A DNA stretch of 64,000 nt from JAVBQJ01 sp031549115 (lineage in GTDB: Bacteria; Verrucomicrobiota; Lentisphaeria; Victivallales; Victivallaceae). The notes beneath the pieces were generated by a model that did no database searches, was not told the origin of the DNA, and saw nothing but the letters and a program-made list of their open reading frames with translations. The stretch is from NCBI GenBank assembly GCA_031549115.1, contig JAVBQJ010000025.1:40442-104441 (forward strand), written 5' to 3'. The translations under genes and the position numbers were made by a program. Shown here in pieces: positions 8,030 through 17,691 of the stretch (within the stretch, counting starts at the first letter, position 1; each line of letters opens with the position of its first letter).

Positions 8030-9727
8030 ATGAAATTATCGATGATTCCGATGGCGCTGGTATTGATTTTTCTGGCGCAGTTGACAAGCTATGCGTATGA
8101 CGTGCCCTCCGGCAGACCGGACCGCACGGCCACCGGATATTATTGCTGGCCGGCCGAAAAAGACGGCGTCGACATTGTCCGGCTGCAATATTTTCAGGAC
8201 CCGGAATTCAAGAAAAAATTCTGGCAGGACTACAAGCGCGAATTTGAAAACGGCAACCGCCGCTATTTCGTTCTGTCGCTGGCGTTTGTGGGGTGTTCGG
8301 GAATCACATTGCCCGAGCTCGGCGAAGCCTGCGCGCAAATCGAGCGGATGCTGGCGCCGGAGGAGGGGATTGAAACGTACCCCGAATTGCTCTACGGCAT
8401 TGTGGCGTCGGAGGAGCACACCCTGGATCAGATCCCGGTGTTGAACGGGATCTATGATTTCTGCAAAAGTAAATGGAATTTCAACGTTTTCCAGTGGCTT
8501 TCCGAGCCGCTCGAACCGGATTTGAGCTTGAAGGTCGACGGTTGGATTTTTGACGCCTACTCGGTTCCGGGGGAAAGCTTCTACCGGCATCTGCAAAAAT
8601 TCCTGATCACCGGGAAGCCCGTTTTTCCGGTCATCTGGGCCGCCGAACCATACGGCGCATTTTTCGAGTCGGAAGACGGCTCGCTCGCCAAGGTCAAAGC
8701 CAACGCGACGAAAAAAATCGCGTATTGCACCATGCTCGATACACCGGTATTCCTTTTCGCGGTCTGCAAAGAGCATGGGAGCGTGCATTGCTGGATGCAT
8801 GAGGAAACGCCGCTGTTGGCGGAATTGCGGGACTTTTTCTTCCCGGCGTTGGCCAATGCCGTTGTCTCCGATCCTCCGTCCATCGGTATTCCGGAAAACT
8901 ATTTTGTGTTCCAGGACGGCCGCTACTCGTTTTCGCAGAAAGGCAACTCCTTTTCGCTGACCGACAACTGCAATCTGCAGGGCGCCGCGGATACGCTCCT
9001 GACCGGGGACGGACTGGTTTTCGGCGCGGAGACGGCGCTGGAATGGTGCTTTGTCACCACCGGGACCATCCGGCAGGCGGAAGTCGCGATACAGGCGACG
9101 GGCCAGGCCGAGCTGGAGTATTCCTGGAATGGCCGGGAGTGGTTTCCTGCGAAAAGCACAACGATTCCGTGCGATTCCGGCGGCAGCGAACGATTTTATT
9201 GCCGCATTTCCGGTACGCCGCTCGTGTTGAAGCAGATCGATTTCAACTTCACCGGTGAAGCCGGGCGGAATGTCCAATTGGAGCTCGCGCCCGACGCCGA
9301 TGGCGCATATGCGTTCACCGAGGATTTCTCCTCCGATGCCTTCTGGAAAACCGCGTCCTATTCCAGCCGCGGCAATCTCAGGCCTCCGGGCAACCGGCCG
9401 TTCCTGACCGGACCGGAGTGGCAGGGCATGCAAAAGGTCGTATTCGCCAAGCCGGTGCGGCGCATCGTCCTGACAGTCGACATGCAGGCGGATATGCCGA
9501 ATTGGGCCAGCAGCGCCTCCTGTGCGATCTCATTGGATGGCGAAAAACCGGTCGCGGAACAGCGCAGCGATCCCGAAAAAAGGGCGCAGACGGTTACTGT
9601 GGAGTTTGGAAGCGCGAGCCCGGTGACGGAGTGCTATTTGCATTTCGCGTTGAAAAACGCGAGCGGGATTTACACGGATCAGTACGCTCCGGCGCTGATT
9701 ACGAAATATGAACTCAACGCGAGATAA
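8030..9727 (+). CDS. Secreted protein of unknown function, glycan-locus associated
   Basis: 565 residues; signal peptide of about 22 residues (MALVLIFLAQLTSYA). I do not recognise the family. Residues about 30-280 alternate helices and strands in a TIM-barrel-like way (VLSLAFVG, VDGWIFDAY, PVFPVIWAAE), whereas about 290-565 look beta-rich, with an FNFTGEAGRNVQLEL stretch suggesting one or two carbohydrate-binding-like domains. It lies 24 nt after the pseudopilin and 14 nt before a giant glycoside hydrolase, so it is probably a glycan-acting or glycan-binding partner. No catalytic residues can be assigned. Confidence 0.65.
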   Translation: MKLSMIPMALVLIFLAQLTSYAYDVPSGRPDRTATGYYCWPAEKDGVDIVRLQYFQDPEFKKKFWQDYKREFENGNRRYFVLSLAFVGCSGITLPELGEACAQIERMLAPEEGIETYPELLYGIVASEEHTLDQIPVLNGIYDFCKSKWNFNVFQWLSEPLEPDLSLKVDGWIFDAYSVPGESFYRHLQKFLITGKPVFPVIWAAEPYGAFFESEDGSLAKVKANATKKIAYCTMLDTPVFLFAVCKEHGSVHCWMHEETPLLAELRDFFFPALANAVVSDPPSIGIPENYFVFQDGRYSFSQKGNSFSLTDNCNLQGAADTLLTGDGLVFGAETALEWCFVTTGTIRQAEVAIQATGQAELEYSWNGREWFPAKSTTIPCDSGGSERFYCRISGTPLVLKQIDFNFTGEAGRNVQLELAPDADGAYAFTEDFSSDAFWKTASYSSRGNLRPPGNRPFLTGPEWQGMQKVVFAKPVRRIVLTVDMQADMPNWASSASCAISLDGEKPVAEQRSDPEKRAQTVTVEFGSASPVTECYLHFALKNASGIYTDQYAPALITKYELNAR

Positions 9728-9741
9728 ATGACCGGGAACCG

Positions 9742-12700
9742 ATGAAAAAAATCCTTATTGCCGGAATCGTCCTGATGAATATGTTTGCCCTCCATAGCGC
9801 GGAGCTGTCGGTGCTCGCCGTCGGTTACGCCGCCGAAATGCGCGATGCGGCCGAATTGGCGGAAAAAAGCGGCTTTTCGATCCAATGCATCCCGGTCGGC
9901 GGGTCGGTGCTGGATCTCGACGGTACTACATTGGAGCGGAAAACCTACTACTGGCAGGACGTTGCCGGTCGCTCCGCCGACGACATTGCCGAAGATATCC
10001 TCACGGCGCTGAAGCGGAAGCCGGAAGTGATCCTGCTGGCTTCCCGGCCGGCGTGGGAGGTGTACCCCGAAACGGTCCGCGGCGCCCTGACCGGCGCGGT
10101 GAACGATGGCGCCGTGCTGTTCATCTGGGATGAAGTTGAAAAGGTCGAGTCGTATTTTGGCGGCGGCTTGGCGCCGGCGGATTTCCGCGCACCCTGCTTC
10201 GCGCCGGTTTCGGCTTCGGATGACCTGGCGGGCGCCTTTTTTCGCTTCGGTTCCGGCCTGGTCAATGTGCGCAAGCCGTGCTGCCACTTTATGAACGGGT
10301 GGTTTTCCCCGGCGGTGACCGATGCCGGAGAACACGATTATTATTTCACGGCATTGACGGCATTGATCGAATGGGCCGCGGCGAAGGAGTCATACCCGAT
10401 CGAAACGTTTGCGCTGGCGGACGGCAATTACACACTCGCTTCCGACCGCGACGAAAAGCTCCTGATGACCGTCTATGACGAGCACTGCCGTGAGGTCGCT
10501 TCCGCAGTGATCGGCAATGGCAGCGGGCCGATTCCGGAATTGCCGGACGGCCGGTTCCGCGTCGTTCTCCGGCGCGAAGACGGCCGGAATATGGCCGGAG
10601 CGTGGTACCGGCATACGAGTGAACAAGGCAGCTTCGAAGCGGCGTTGGACAAAAACTGTTACCGCGCCGGAGAGCCGTTTCAATTGCGTTTGGACCGGAA
10701 GGGCGATTACCGGATTACGTTCCGGGATAATTATCAACGGATTCTGGCGGTGCATGCGGCGACGGGAGACGCCTTTGCCGGGATCATCCCGGATAACTCC
10801 AAATCGGTGCTCAATTCGGTCGAGGTGGAGAAGCTCGTCGACGGGCGTGTCGCCGGTCGGCAGGAAATCGAGTTCTCCATGCCGGACAACCGCACGGAGC
10901 AGGATTTTTATTTCTTTGCGTGGGGCAGTTCGAATCCCTCCGTCCGTTACGCCGATGCCCTTCGGCGGCTGGCGGCGTTCGGCGTCGACGGGATCAGTGC
11001 TACCCAGGGGCGCGCGGCGCGCACCATCGCTGCCGCGAATATGATGAATATACCGTATGCCGCCGATTTCCACAATGTCAAACTGACGGATCTATTCGCC
11101 GACGCCTGGGTGGCCGATGCGACGCGGAAGGCGGAGGAGTATGCCCGTGAAAACCTGCCTTACGGCGCATTCGCATTTACGCTCGGGGATGAAAACTATC
11201 TGAATATCGATGCGGCGGAACGGTTTCCCGACGACGAAAGGGTGATCCGGGCGTTTCAGGCCTGGCTCGAAGCGCGTTATGGCGCCATCGCCGAACTCAA
11301 CCGGGTTTGGAAACGCGACTATTCCGGCTGGAGCGATATCGTTTTCACGGCGGAGGAGCAGCTGTTCAATTTGGAATATCCCGCCGCGTGGCTCGATTAC
11401 CGCGCCTTTGCCGCCGCCCGGTTTATCGAGGTGCAGCACCAGGTGGCGGCGGCGATAAAAAAGATCGCGCCGGACGCCTATGTCGGCTGGGAGGGGGGAG
11501 AGCAATTTTCCAGTTACGACGGTTATGATTATGCCGACTATGCGGCGGCGTTCGATCTCACCAATGTTTACGCCCGTTATTTCATGGCGGAGGGGCTGCC
11601 CAACAAGATTTTCAACGGCCACTGCATCCGTTCGTTCCGGCAGGAGCATTCGCTGCGCGGCTTCTGGATGAACGGCGTCGATTATCCGTTGGGAATCGAT
11701 TACACCGTCTGGCTGGCCTGTATGTCCGGATTCAACAGCATCTGGTGGTGGCACGCGTTGTTTCCCGACCACGAATGCGCCGCGTTGAAGCCGGATCTGA
11801 GCGCCGGAACCGTATTCCGCGCCACGGCGGAAGCGGTGGCGCAAGTCAAGGCGGGACCGGCGACGATGCTGCGCCACGCGATTCCGGAGGCTCCGGCGGT
11901 GGCGGTGTATTATTCCGCTTTGAATTGGCAGGTCTCCAATCTCTCCGGCAGCGTCGGCAGCCACATCAACAACCTCGGCGCCGATACTCCCTGGAGTGTG
12001 GTCAATCCCGCCCTGGCGTCGGCGCGGGACCGGGATTCGTCCTTTTGGGCGGCAGGCAACAGTGCCGGGCATTATGCGGTGGCGGCGAAAAGCCTGATTA
12101 CGCTGTGCAAGGATCTGAACCTGGACTGCCGGATGGTTTCGCCCCGCGGGATCGTGTCCGGGGAGTTGAATCATTACCGGGTGCTGATTCTGCCGTTCGT
12201 CGAAGCCCTGGCCGACGCAGAAGCCGCCGCCATCGCGCAATTTGTGGAAGCGGGCGGCATTCTGATTGCCGATTACCGCACCGGCATTCGCGATGAAGCC
12301 GGTAACTTCCGTGAGGCCGGGGCGCTCGATCCGGTATTGGGGATCAAGCAGCGGAAGCCGTTCGACTTGCAACGCCGGAATCAGACTGTCATCGTCAATC
12401 GAACCATGGCGGACGGGCAGGCATCGTTCCGTCTGCCGGTGGCATTCGTGCAAAACGGGGTGGAATGCGTTTCCGCCGTGCCGTATGGCGCGGACGACGA
12501 TGGCGCGCCGGTGTTTTTTTACAATTCGTACGGCCAGGGACAGACACTTTACTTCGGCTGCGATTTCTATCAGTATTTCGAGCTGCGCCGGACGAATGCC
12601 GAAAACCGGATCCGCGACTTTTTCCGCGAGAGCCTGGTCCGGCACCTGGGGTTTCCGGCATACCGGGCGGTGGCCGACGGGTACGGGAAATCCCTGCCGG

Positions 12701-13221
12701 CGACGAATGTGTTTCGTTTCCGGGACGGGGAGGTCCGGTATGTCGGCGTGCTTCAGGACTACTTTGCCGGACACATGGCGCCGTTTACGGCGGTGGTGCC
12801 GCTGTTTGCCGACGGGCATATCTATGAGGTGACGGAGGCGCGTTATTGCGGCGCCGGCGAGCGGGTGACGTTGTCGTTCGAGCCAGGCTTGCCCCGGCTC
12901 GTTGCGGTTTACCCTTACCGGATTGCGCCGCTGGAAATTACCGGAGAAACGCGGGTTCAGGCGGGCGATCGATTGACGCTGCGTTTACAAATGCCGGTAA
13001 CAAACGCCGAGGCGCATACGGCGCAGATCACCGTTTACGATGCGGGAGGGCGGGAGGTGAAGCTTTATTCCGGTGTGGTTTATCTGGCTGGCGGGGAGGG
13101 GACATTCGCCATCCCGACGGCATGGGACGACGCCGCCGGGAATTGGAGAGTGACCGTCCGGGAGGCGGTTTCCGGCCTGGAGAGCCGTTTCGATTTTACG
13201 CTGGCCGGAAATAAAAAATAG
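9742..13221 (+). CDS. Large secreted glycoside hydrolase, beta-galactosidase-like (clan GH-A)
   Basis: 1159 residues with signal peptide (about 18). Residues about 20-220 look like a GATase/ThuA-like Rossmann domain; about 390-720 form a TIM barrel with LGDEN (E484, candidate acid/base) and GWEGGEQ (E584, candidate nucleophile), resembling GH42-type enzymes; about 740-900 look like a second GATase-like (beta-galactosidase trimerisation) domain; the C terminus is beta-rich. The stop TAG (13219-13221) is also the first three bases of the divergent SAR element I, so the last residues (GNKK) are read from its A-rich leader. Galactosidase activity is inference from fold-level resemblance. Confidence 0.75.
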   Translation: MKKILIAGIVLMNMFALHSAELSVLAVGYAAEMRDAAELAEKSGFSIQCIPVGGSVLDLDGTTLERKTYYWQDVAGRSADDIAEDILTALKRKPEVILLASRPAWEVYPETVRGALTGAVNDGAVLFIWDEVEKVESYFGGGLAPADFRAPCFAPVSASDDLAGAFFRFGSGLVNVRKPCCHFMNGWFSPAVTDAGEHDYYFTALTALIEWAAAKESYPIETFALADGNYTLASDRDEKLLMTVYDEHCREVASAVIGNGSGPIPELPDGRFRVVLRREDGRNMAGAWYRHTSEQGSFEAALDKNCYRAGEPFQLRLDRKGDYRITFRDNYQRILAVHAATGDAFAGIIPDNSKSVLNSVEVEKLVDGRVAGRQEIEFSMPDNRTEQDFYFFAWGSSNPSVRYADALRRLAAFGVDGISATQGRAARTIAAANMMNIPYAADFHNVKLTDLFADAWVADATRKAEEYARENLPYGAFAFTLGDENYLNIDAAERFPDDERVIRAFQAWLEARYGAIAELNRVWKRDYSGWSDIVFTAEEQLFNLEYPAAWLDYRAFAAARFIEVQHQVAAAIKKIAPDAYVGWEGGEQFSSYDGYDYADYAAAFDLTNVYARYFMAEGLPNKIFNGHCIRSFRQEHSLRGFWMNGVDYPLGIDYTVWLACMSGFNSIWWWHALFPDHECAALKPDLSAGTVFRATAEAVAQVKAGPATMLRHAIPEAPAVAVYYSALNWQVSNLSGSVGSHINNLGADTPWSVVNPALASARDRDSSFWAAGNSAGHYAVAAKSLITLCKDLNLDCRMVSPRGIVSGELNHYRVLILPFVEALADAEAAAIAQFVEAGGILIADYRTGIRDEAGNFREAGALDPVLGIKQRKPFDLQRRNQTVIVNRTMADGQASFRLPVAFVQNGVECVSAVPYGADDDGAPVFFYNSYGQGQTLYFGCDFYQYFELRRTNAENRIRDFFRESLVRHLGFPAYRAVADGYGKSLPATNVFRFRDGEVRYVGVLQDYFAGHMAPFTAVVPLFADGHIYEVTEARYCGAGERVTLSFEPGLPRLVAVYPYRIAPLEITGETRVQAGDRLTLRLQMPVTNAEAHTAQITVYDAGGREVKLYSGVVYLAGGEGTFAIPTAWDDAAGNWRVTVREAVSGLESRFDFTLAGNKK

Positions 13222-13560
13222 AGACGATGGCGGAAGCCGTTGTCGCGCACCCTCCGCACTACCAGTCACTCGTGAACGCGTACGGGCCGGAGCGCCGGTC
13301 AGGCGCGACCGTGCCGCTAGGAATTGGCGCGGCGAAGCTCGCGCCAAGGAGCGCGGCACGAAGCCTCCCCCGGCGAACGGCGCGGCTTTGCCGCGCTGAG
13401 GGGGGCGCGCCCGAACGACCGGCAGGGAGTGAGCAGCGAACAGAGTTTTTGCCGCCCGGTGGCGGCAAAAACGTGAAGCCGAGCGGCAAGCGATCCGGGT
13501 TGGGAGGGGCCGGCCCCCGCGTTTGCCGGGGCGCAATGCGGCCCCGGGTCTACCGTCAAA
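13217..13560 (+). repeat. Divergent SAR-like element I
   Basis: Starts with the same leader and head as the other copies (AATAAAAAATAGAG, then ACGATGGCGGAAGCCG, close to copy F), but the body differs. Hairpins include GGCGCG/CGCGCC (about 13326-13345), GCGCGGC-ttt-GCCGCGC (about 13380-13396), and a 12-bp perfect stem GTTTTTGCCGCC/GGCGGCAAAAAC (13445-13456 with 13461-13472) with a CGGT loop. No gene is supported; an open frame across it (13227-13640) has no coding signature. It belongs to the + gene of this convergent gap; copy C serves the - gene. Confidence 0.7.
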
Positions 13561-13599
13561 AATCACCACACCCAATCAGCGAACAGGCAAAGGCGAAAT

Positions 13600-13833
13600 C
13601 GTTCGCCGCTGGTGCGGCGCCTCGTCCGCTCTATGTGTAGATGGGATTGTCGCTCACGCATCCAATCCCATCTGCACCATCGCTACCTCGGGCGGCCTCC
13701 GCTCGCCTCCCGGCTCGCTTGCTGTACGTTTCGCCCCTTTTGAGGCGCTGCGCGCCTGGGGCGACCAGCCGAATTCACCTGCTGGACCGGTGCCTCCGTA
13801 TGACGGAGTGCAGACCGCCGCTGCGCGGCTCTA
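13600..13833 (-). repeat. SAR element copy C (reverse orientation)
   Basis: Reads on the minus strand, the only inverted copy, and again follows the stop of the gene upstream on its own strand (GH36-like gene, stop at 13839). Leader AAATCTTAAAAAAATAA then TAGAGCCG. P3 CCAGCAG/CGGCTGG is imperfect; P4 inner stem is GGCGC-gca-GCGCC; P6 pairs 14 of 15 with the usual apical loop (GATGCGTGAGCGA). The leader supplies the end of the upstream reading frame. Read in the antisense direction, P1 is followed by T7-A-T7, a good intrinsic terminator. Confidence 0.9.
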
Positions 13834-13838
13834 TTTTT

Positions 13839-15779
13839 TTATTTTTTTAAGATTTTTTTATTTTCGGTCACTGTAGCGAAGCGGCAGCTGCGCGGCGCGA
13901 GCTCGCAAACCAGCCGGTTGCCGGTGACCGCCAGCGGCGTGTCGTTCCAGAAGTCGGCCGCCGTCCGCGCGGCGATACCGTGACCGGAAAAATCGAATTC
14001 CATGCGCTTCGGCGCGTCGCTCCAATTCACCAGCAGCACCCGCCAGCCGGAGGAGATCCGCTGCAGCCACCGCTCAGGCACGTCGTGTTCGAATAAATCC
14101 AACGGACGCGCGGTTTCACCGGGCTCCGCCGCGACCAGCCGGCGCACCAGATCGAGCCCGACGGCATTCAATTTGGCCATGTCGTCGGAAAGATTGACCG
14201 CGCCGGCGCCGCACAGAACCACGCTGAGCAATATTTCAACCTGCGGTCGACGCATCTGGTCGACCAGCCGGAACGCCGCGTGGGGACGCGCGGCTGCCGC
14301 GTCCATATCCGGCGTCACCCCCACCAGGCACGCCTGCAGCCGGAACAAATCCGGGTCGTCGGAGGTGTCTTCACAGCGCGCTACCGCGAAATCCGGATCG
14401 TTCAGCCACCAGCGGCGGTTGCTCCAGAAGCGCGTCGCCACCGACACCGTGTTGTGCTCCAATGAATCCCAGCGCGCATGAATGTCGCTGGCCACCCGGA
14501 CCGCGTCGACATAGCGGTTTCCGGCTTCGAAGTGATAATTGCAGCCGAGAATCGCCGCACGCCCGGCGATGCCGCGGTGAATCGGTTCGACGATGCGGCG
14601 GACGATGTCGCTTTTCGGCACCATGGCGTCGGCAAAGCGGGTCGCCTGCAGCGCCATTCCGAGGAAGTCCAGCTTGAAATAACGGTAGCCGTACCCGGCG
14701 TAACGGTCGAACAATCCGGTCAGGAACTGTCGGCTCTTCGGCACCGTCGGGTCCAGGATAAAACCGTAACGCTGCATGCATTCGAACGCGAGACAGGGTT
14801 CGCCGCCGTCGCCCGCGGCCAGCATATCGGTGTCCCACTGGGCGATGCGCGCATGCGGTTCGACGATCGCCGGAGCGAACCACAGGCCCGGCTCGAAACC
14901 CATGCCGGTCAACTCCCGGGCCAGTTTGGCCATGCCGCCGGGGAACAATGGATTGGCGTCCCATTCGCCGTAGCAATACTGCCAGCCGTCGTCGACGATG
15001 ATCCGTTTGACATGACGCGACAGAACCGGATCGCGGGCGATCGTTTCGGCATTTTTCAACACCTCGGCTTCGGTGATGGTCCAGCGGTAGTAATCCCACG
15101 AATTCCAGCCGGCCGGCGGCACCGCCGGAAACTCCTTGGGGGTCTCCTGCATGTCGGCGGCGTATTGCTCCATCAAGGCGAAGCCGTCGGTACCGCTGTA
15201 GAATTCGACCGGTACCGCTTCCACCCGGCTGCCGCCGAACCAATGCAGACGGGTCTGTGCACAGAGCGATTCCAGGCCGTCGCCGGCGGCGACACCGTGA
15301 AACGCGGTCGGCTGCTGCTGGCGCTGCGGCAAAGTCAACTGCAGAATCTGCCGCCCGCGGGCGATCAGCAGTTGATAATATCCGGCAATGTCGGTGCGGG
15401 CGGCGGGAAAGCCGATGCTGGCGCAGCCGCCCATGCTGATCCCCTGGGAGACGACCCGCGAACAGGGCAGCGCGTCGAGCGCAAACACAGTCGCGGTCAG
15501 GTCGGTCAGCGGGGTGTCGAGTTCACCCGAAAATTCGATCCGGAAACCGGGGACGCCGGCGCCGTTGCGGCATTCGCGCAGGCTCCATTGCCAGACGCCG
15601 AGGCGGTTTTGCGCCCGGCACGACGCCAATGCGCCGCCGGTTTCGCCCGGATGCCAGTCCAGCGGGTAGTCACAGCCGGCCGCGGTCAACTTCGGCAACG
15701 TGAGCTCGAGGGTGAAGTCTCCCAATACCAACCGCACCCGGCCGGCGGCTTCCTGCAATTCCCAACGCGACGAACTCAT
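13839..15779 (-). CDS. GH36-like alpha-galactosidase (melibiase) family protein
   Basis: 646 residues, no clear signal peptide, so probably cytoplasmic. Features of clan GH-D: PPAGWNSWDYY, IIVDDGWQ, and the nucleophile motif KLDFLG (D371); D432 in VASDIHARWD is the candidate acid/base. The N-terminal ~180 residues are beta-rich, as in GH36. ATG 15779 is preferred to the GTG at 15839, as it follows a GGAG. The last residues (NKKILKK) are encoded by the A-rich leader of SAR copy C, so an older stop was probably displaced. Sugar specificity is inferred from family only. Confidence 0.84.
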   Translation of the reverse strand: MSSSRWELQEAAGRVRLVLGDFTLELTLPKLTAAGCDYPLDWHPGETGGALASCRAQNRLGVWQWSLRECRNGAGVPGFRIEFSGELDTPLTDLTATVFALDALPCSRVVSQGISMGGCASIGFPAARTDIAGYYQLLIARGRQILQLTLPQRQQQPTAFHGVAAGDGLESLCAQTRLHWFGGSRVEAVPVEFYSGTDGFALMEQYAADMQETPKEFPAVPPAGWNSWDYYRWTITEAEVLKNAETIARDPVLSRHVKRIIVDDGWQYCYGEWDANPLFPGGMAKLARELTGMGFEPGLWFAPAIVEPHARIAQWDTDMLAAGDGGEPCLAFECMQRYGFILDPTVPKSRQFLTGLFDRYAGYGYRYFKLDFLGMALQATRFADAMVPKSDIVRRIVEPIHRGIAGRAAILGCNYHFEAGNRYVDAVRVASDIHARWDSLEHNTVSVATRFWSNRRWWLNDPDFAVARCEDTSDDPDLFRLQACLVGVTPDMDAAAARPHAAFRLVDQMRRPQVEILLSVVLCGAGAVNLSDDMAKLNAVGLDLVRRLVAAEPGETARPLDLFEHDVPERWLQRISSGWRVLLVNWSDAPKRMEFDFSGHGIAARTAADFWNDTPLAVTGNRLVCELAPRSCRFATVTENKKILKK

Positions 15780-15929
15780 AATGCTGTGTGCTCCAAAGAC
15801 TGAAAAATTTACGATACATTCGGATTTACTATACTCCACAATCGGAAAAAATCCATTGCTGGACTTGAAAAAACGGTCATGAAACGATATGGTACTGTCT
15901 CATTCCCAATTACAAGGAGCTGTCGGCGT

Positions 15930-16706
15930 ATGTTCGGGCTGTATTTGAAAAAAATTCTGATGCGGGTTTTCTTCCCGGTGCCGCTCCTGGGGATTGTGTT
16001 GCTGGCGGGAACCTGGCTGGTGTTGAGCCGGAAATCGACGGTCCGGCGCCGCACCGTCGGCAAGTGGCTCCTGATCGGCGGGTTGGCGGCGTATTATCTG
16101 CTCGGCGTCTGCGGCTGGATGCTGCTGCAGCCGTTGGTGACCCGCTACCCGGTGCTGGAGCCGGAAACGCTGCCGCCGGAGCCGTATGTGCTGGCGGTGT
16201 TCGGAAGCGGTTTTTTCGAAGACGAGGGGATTCCGGATGCCGGGCGTTTCAACGATGGCATGATCGTCCGGCTCCATGAGGCCGGACGGATCGCCTACAC
16301 GCTGGAGCAGCGGCGGATTCCTTACATCCTGGCGGTATCGGTTTCCAATTTTTACGCCGCCGAAGAGCAGAAACTGGCGGCGTTGCAAGCCTTTTTTGTG
16401 CCGTTCGGGATTCCGCCGGAGCGGCTGCATCTGATCGACGGTGCGCTCAATTCCCGGGATGAGATACAGGAATTTTTGCGGCTCCCCGGCCGACCGGTGC
16501 TGATCTCCGAGGCGTTTCACGTGCCGCGGTTGATGACGCTCGCGGCCCGCTACGGCGCCGCCGGCGCCATTCCGGCTCCCGGCGGGATCCGCTCCTCGAT
16601 ACTCCACTTCACGCCGCTGGCGTTGATCCCATCCGCCGAAAAATTCAACGATGCCCGCCGCGCTTTTTACGAATACCTCGGCATCGTGGAAGTCTGGTTG
16701 TTCTGA
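15930..16706 (+). CDS. YdcF/SanA-like DUF218 membrane protein
   Basis: 258 residues with two N-terminal membrane helices (about 8-30 and 45-65) and a DUF218 domain (about 90-250) containing VLAVFGSGFF, the serine-rich SVSN position, ALNSRDEI and VLISEAFHVPR, which match the ElyC/SanA/YdcF fold linked to envelope integrity. ATG 15930 has an AAGGAG about 10 nt upstream; an upstream in-frame ATG at 15879 would add 17 residues without a membrane role. The next gene starts 1 nt after the stop, so the pair is an operon. Substrate unknown. Confidence 0.78.
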   Translation: MFGLYLKKILMRVFFPVPLLGIVLLAGTWLVLSRKSTVRRRTVGKWLLIGGLAAYYLLGVCGWMLLQPLVTRYPVLEPETLPPEPYVLAVFGSGFFEDEGIPDAGRFNDGMIVRLHEAGRIAYTLEQRRIPYILAVSVSNFYAAEEQKLAALQAFFVPFGIPPERLHLIDGALNSRDEIQEFLRLPGRPVLISEAFHVPRLMTLAARYGAAGAIPAPGGIRSSILHFTPLALIPSAEKFNDARRAFYEYLGIVEVWLF

Positions 16707-16707
16707 A

Positions 16708-17691
16708 ATGAACGAAGCGGTGAAGAAGATACTTTTCCTGATCGCGGCCACGGCGTTTTTCGCGGTGCCGTGGGCGGTGCCGACGGCGCGGGATTACGCG
16801 CCCGGAATCGCGGTAGTCGCCGGTATCGTGTTCGCGGTCTCGATCGGCAATCCGTTCAGCCATATCACCGGCAAACTGACTTCGCCCTTGCTCGGCGTTG
16901 CCATTGTCGGGATGGGGTGCGGGATGAATCTCTTTGAAGTGATCCGGGCCGGAGCGAACGGCATCGGCTATACCTTTCTCGGCATCGCCGCCGGAATCGG
17001 CCTCGGGGTGTTTCTCGGCCGCCGGCTCGGGCTGAATCGCGACACCATGTATCTGGTCAGCGTCGGCACGTCGATCTGCGGCGGCAGCGCCATCGCCGCC
17101 GCCGCGCCGGTGTTGAAGGCCAAGGCGCACGACGTCGCCATTGCTTCCGCGACGATTTTCACGCTGAACGCGGTGGCGCTGCTGCTCTTTCCCGCCGTCG
17201 GCCATGCGCTCGGCTTCACCGAAACCCAGTTCGGTTACTGGGCGGCGCTGGGCATTCACGACACCAGTTCGGTGGTCGGCGCCGGCTTCCAGTACGGGCC
17301 GACCGCGCTGGAGGTGGGGACCACGGTCAAACTGGCGCGGGCGCTGTGGATCGTCCCGGTCACCTTGTTTCTGTCCTGTTTCGTCGCCACCGCCGCGCCG
17401 GGGGAAAAACGCCAAATCAAAATCCGGGTGCCGTGGTTCATTCCGGGGTTTCTGATCGCCGCCGCCATCGTAACCTGGCTGCCGGCGGCAGCGGCGGCCG
17501 GCGGCTTCGTCAAGGAGCTTTCGAAGTACCTGATGATCGCGACCCTGTTCCTGATCGGCGCCAACCTGAACCGGAGCAAACTCAAAGAACTCGGACTCAA
17601 GCCGGTGCTTCACGGCGTTATTCTCTGGAGCATCCTCGCCGCCGGCTGGTGCGCCGCCATCCACTTCGGCTGGGTGCGTTGCGCCGAATAA
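16708..17691 (+). CDS. YeiH family (UPF0324) putative sulfate exporter
   Basis: 327-residue membrane protein with about ten hydrophobic segments. Family hallmarks are present: the glycine-rich GVAIVGMGCGMNL, GTSICGGSAIAA and the LGIHDTSSVVGAG segment. The YeiH/PSE family is annotated as sulfate/organosulfonate exporters, but experimental support is thin. It begins 1 nt after the YdcF-type gene. The 157-bp gap after it holds no gene. The family call is firm; the transported substrate is inference. Confidence 0.85.
   Translation: MNEAVKKILFLIAATAFFAVPWAVPTARDYAPGIAVVAGIVFAVSIGNPFSHITGKLTSPLLGVAIVGMGCGMNLFEVIRAGANGIGYTFLGIAAGIGLGVFLGRRLGLNRDTMYLVSVGTSICGGSAIAAAAPVLKAKAHDVAIASATIFTLNAVALLLFPAVGHALGFTETQFGYWAALGIHDTSSVVGAGFQYGPTALEVGTTVKLARALWIVPVTLFLSCFVATAAPGEKRQIKIRVPWFIPGFLIAAAIVTWLPAAAAAGGFVKELSKYLMIATLFLIGANLNRSKLKELGLKPVLHGVILWSILAAGWCAAIHFGWVRCAE

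Noticed and set aside
13227..13640. A 137-codon plus-strand open frame across element I and part of copy C.
   Set aside because: No ribosome site, composition dominated by R, A, P and G from hairpin sequence, and it runs through two separate structured elements.
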